From NCBI GenBank assembly GCA_964551295.1, contig CAZKDJ010000029.1, positions 1 through 30,970 on the forward strand: DNA of 30,970 nt. Direction: 5' to 3'. The notes beneath the pieces are model-generated. The model did not search any database. It was not told the DNA's origin and saw only the letters and a program-made list of their open reading frames with translations. Position numbers and translations under genes: made by a program. This DNA comes from JAFGED01 sp964551295 (GTDB lineage: Bacteria; Chloroflexota; Anaerolineae; B4-G1). This document shows, in pieces, positions 29,595-30,970 of this stretch (within the stretch, counting starts at the first letter, position 1; the number at the start of each line of letters is the position of its first letter).

Positions 29595-30970
29595 TATTTT
29601 CCCCTCCTGTGCAATCCGCCGGCGGCGTAGAGTACTGCCCCTGCCAGCATTGAAACGACGATGACCAAATGCCCTGCCGCTAGGGCGTCAAGCTGTCGAG
29701 GGGTCTGCCCTGCTGTGCCCCGTTGTGTTTGATAAGCAACTGCTCCACCCAGCCCGCTGACGATTCCCTTTAGTTGGTCGGCGTTGGCGTCTAGGTATGG
29801 GCTGGAAGCTATTTCCAGGGCTGCGCTCACGCCGGCCGCGATAGGCGGCGACGCAGCACCGTAATGTGCTCTCGTTTGTTCAATCCACCAACGCAGAGAT
29901 TCCGGCTGGGCGGCCAGCACAATAATCATAACGGGACGTGTGTCGGTGCTGGCCAATATCTGTGAAATGCCTGTGGCATTGCCTGGCCGATACCCCGGTG
30001 CCTCCTTAGCGTACTCAAGCACAGGCCGTTGTCCCGACACGACTTGTTCTTGGGCATTGATGTCGCTGCGCAGTGCCTCGGCCACCGCTAATCCCTCGGG
30101 TTGTGTGGTGGCGATGGAGATATTGGCTTTTCGTTCCGCCAGATGTTCCAGGATCGCTCTCGCCACAGGGTTTAATTCATCGGCGCTTGTCGGCCCATAC
30201 TCAATGGCAACCAGGACGGTTTCTCCTTCGTTGACACCTGCGATGAGGTTATACATATTTGCTATGCTGGAGGTGTCGGGTTGTGCCAGAGACGGGATCT
30301 GACTGTCAAGCGCCGGGTCTTGAGATATGAGCAGCAAACCGCCTACGACTACAAGGAGCACGACTGCAATCAATAGGCGCGGGACTAGCTCTGACATACC
30401 AGCGGCTCGCTTGCGCGCCTTCGGCTGTGGCGCCTCTGTCGGACGGGTCAACAGGCTTTGAAGTAGTTGGGCCCGAGCCAGGGTTGCCTGGCTGATCTCG
30501 GCAGGCAGCGCGCTTTCACGGGCGTGAGTCACGTCGGCCATCGGAAGCGGTGAGAGCACACCGCGCAGCCCTTGCAATAGTCCTTCTGTCTCTGCTGGTT
30601 CCTCCTCGGGAGCCTCCTCAGCCACTTCCGCGGTCGGCCGCATGGCCTCCAACCAGGCTGGGATCTCTGCGCGTGCTAGGCCCGCTGCCTCGGCTGCTGC
30701 GGTATCGGGTTCGACTGCAAAGGGCGGGATGGCGCCTTCGGCCATAGAGGGAGTTGGTCGTTGCTTGAGCTCGGCTAGCCAATCTGGAGCCTCGGTCTCT
30801 GCGATCAAAGACTCACCGATGAACGGTGGTGTTGACGGCGGCATTGACGGCGGCGCTGCCTTCTGCAACCAATCGGGCACCTCGGCCGGAGCGGGCATCT
30901 CGGGGGCCGCCTCCTCGGCTGCGGGCGCGGCGGCCTCCTCCGGCGCCAGACCCTGTAGCCAGTCGGGCAC
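29594..30970 (-). CDS. Membrane protein with PDWL repeats in an acidic Ala/Pro-rich region (5' end outside the window)
   Basis: The visible 458 codons are the 3' part of a gene running off the window at 30970. The first codon here is GTG and encodes the Val of another VPDWLQ repeat, so it is probably internal. The first 180 residues are low-complexity (Ala, Glu, Pro) and carry PDWLQ, PDWLQ and PDWLA about 30 residues apart, then PAWLEAM. A membrane helix follows (about 198-216), then a globular domain (VLVAIEYGPTSADE, AILEHLAERKANISIATTQPEG, RPVMIIVLAAQPE), and a final helix before HRRGK. The topology suggests a cytoplasmic repeat region and an extracytoplasmic domain tethered at both ends. 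The stop overlaps the next gene by one base. The function is unknown. Confidence 0.82.
   Translation of the reverse strand: MPDWLQGLAPEEAAAPAAEEAAPEMPAPAEVPDWLQKAAPPSMPPSTPPFIGESLIAETEAPDWLAELKQRPTPSMAEGAIPPFAVEPDTAAAEAAGLARAEIPAWLEAMRPTAEVAEEAPEEEPAETEGLLQGLRGVLSPLPMADVTHARESALPAEISQATLARAQLLQSLLTRPTEAPQPKARKRAAGMSELVPRLLIAVVLLVVVGGLLLISQDPALDSQIPSLAQPDTSSIANMYNLIAGVNEGETVLVAIEYGPTSADELNPVARAILEHLAERKANISIATTQPEGLAVAEALRSDINAQEQVVSGQRPVLEYAKEAPGYRPGNATGISQILASTDTRPVMIIVLAAQPESLRWWIEQTRAHYGAASPPIAAGVSAALEIASSPYLDANADQLKGIVSGLGGAVAYQTQRGTAGQTPRQLDALAAGHLVIVVSMLAGAVLYAAGGLHRRGK

Overview
The window looks like chromosome of a GC-rich, free-living bacterium, most likely a member of the Chloroflexota (Anaerolineae-like). 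That is an inference from gene content: a MutL/GlmL-family protein beside a barrel-sandwich protein, an MPSTG-type surface protein, LacI-sensor/GAF/STAS proteins, and a short palindromic repeat of a kind I associate with such genomes. No rRNA, tRNA, CRISPR array, transposase or phage gene was seen. Genes are dense and fall into four blocks.

Block 1 (1-4571, minus strand) is a polyphosphate operon. From promoter to window edge it encodes a CYTH-HTH-CHAD protein, a polyphosphate glucokinase, two single-domain PPK2 kinases and the start of PPK1, which has a GTG start overlapping the upstream stop codon. Together these make polyphosphate, bind it, and spend it on glucose or nucleotides. Upstream on the same strand (4602-6377) lies a translationally coupled pair: a polytopic membrane protein and a membrane-anchored methyltransferase with a C-terminal Trm112-like zinc ribbon.

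Block 2 (6394-22889, plus strand) is the centre of interest: a stressosome operon of about 16.4 kb. Five tandem RsbR-like proteins each carry a cytoplasmic LacI-type sugar-binding-protein fold (without the LacI DNA-binding domain) where RsbR normally has its sensor, then helical and GAF regions, a coiled coil and a canonical RsbR STAS domain. A PAS-STAS protein, RsbS, RsbT, a second RsbT-like kinase and an RsbX-like phosphatase follow. Sensor types alternate A-B-A-B-A, which points to duplication of a two-gene unit. The operon has a good promoter and a leader with a possible 15-residue peptide followed by an intrinsic terminator (possible attenuation). A terminator closes it. No sigma factor, RsbV/RsbW, RsbU or cyclase is present, so the output is unknown.

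Block 3 (22889-25371) holds a minus-strand pair (GT4 glycosyltransferase and a small LiaF-like membrane protein), a plus-strand 140-residue orphan with its own promoter and terminator, and a palindromic repeat. Block 4 (25426-30970, minus strand) holds an MPSTG-tailed surface protein and a tight operon: a protein with PDWL repeats (5' end outside the window), a polytopic membrane protein, a MutL/GlmL-family ATPase-fold protein and a barrel-sandwich/KOW protein.
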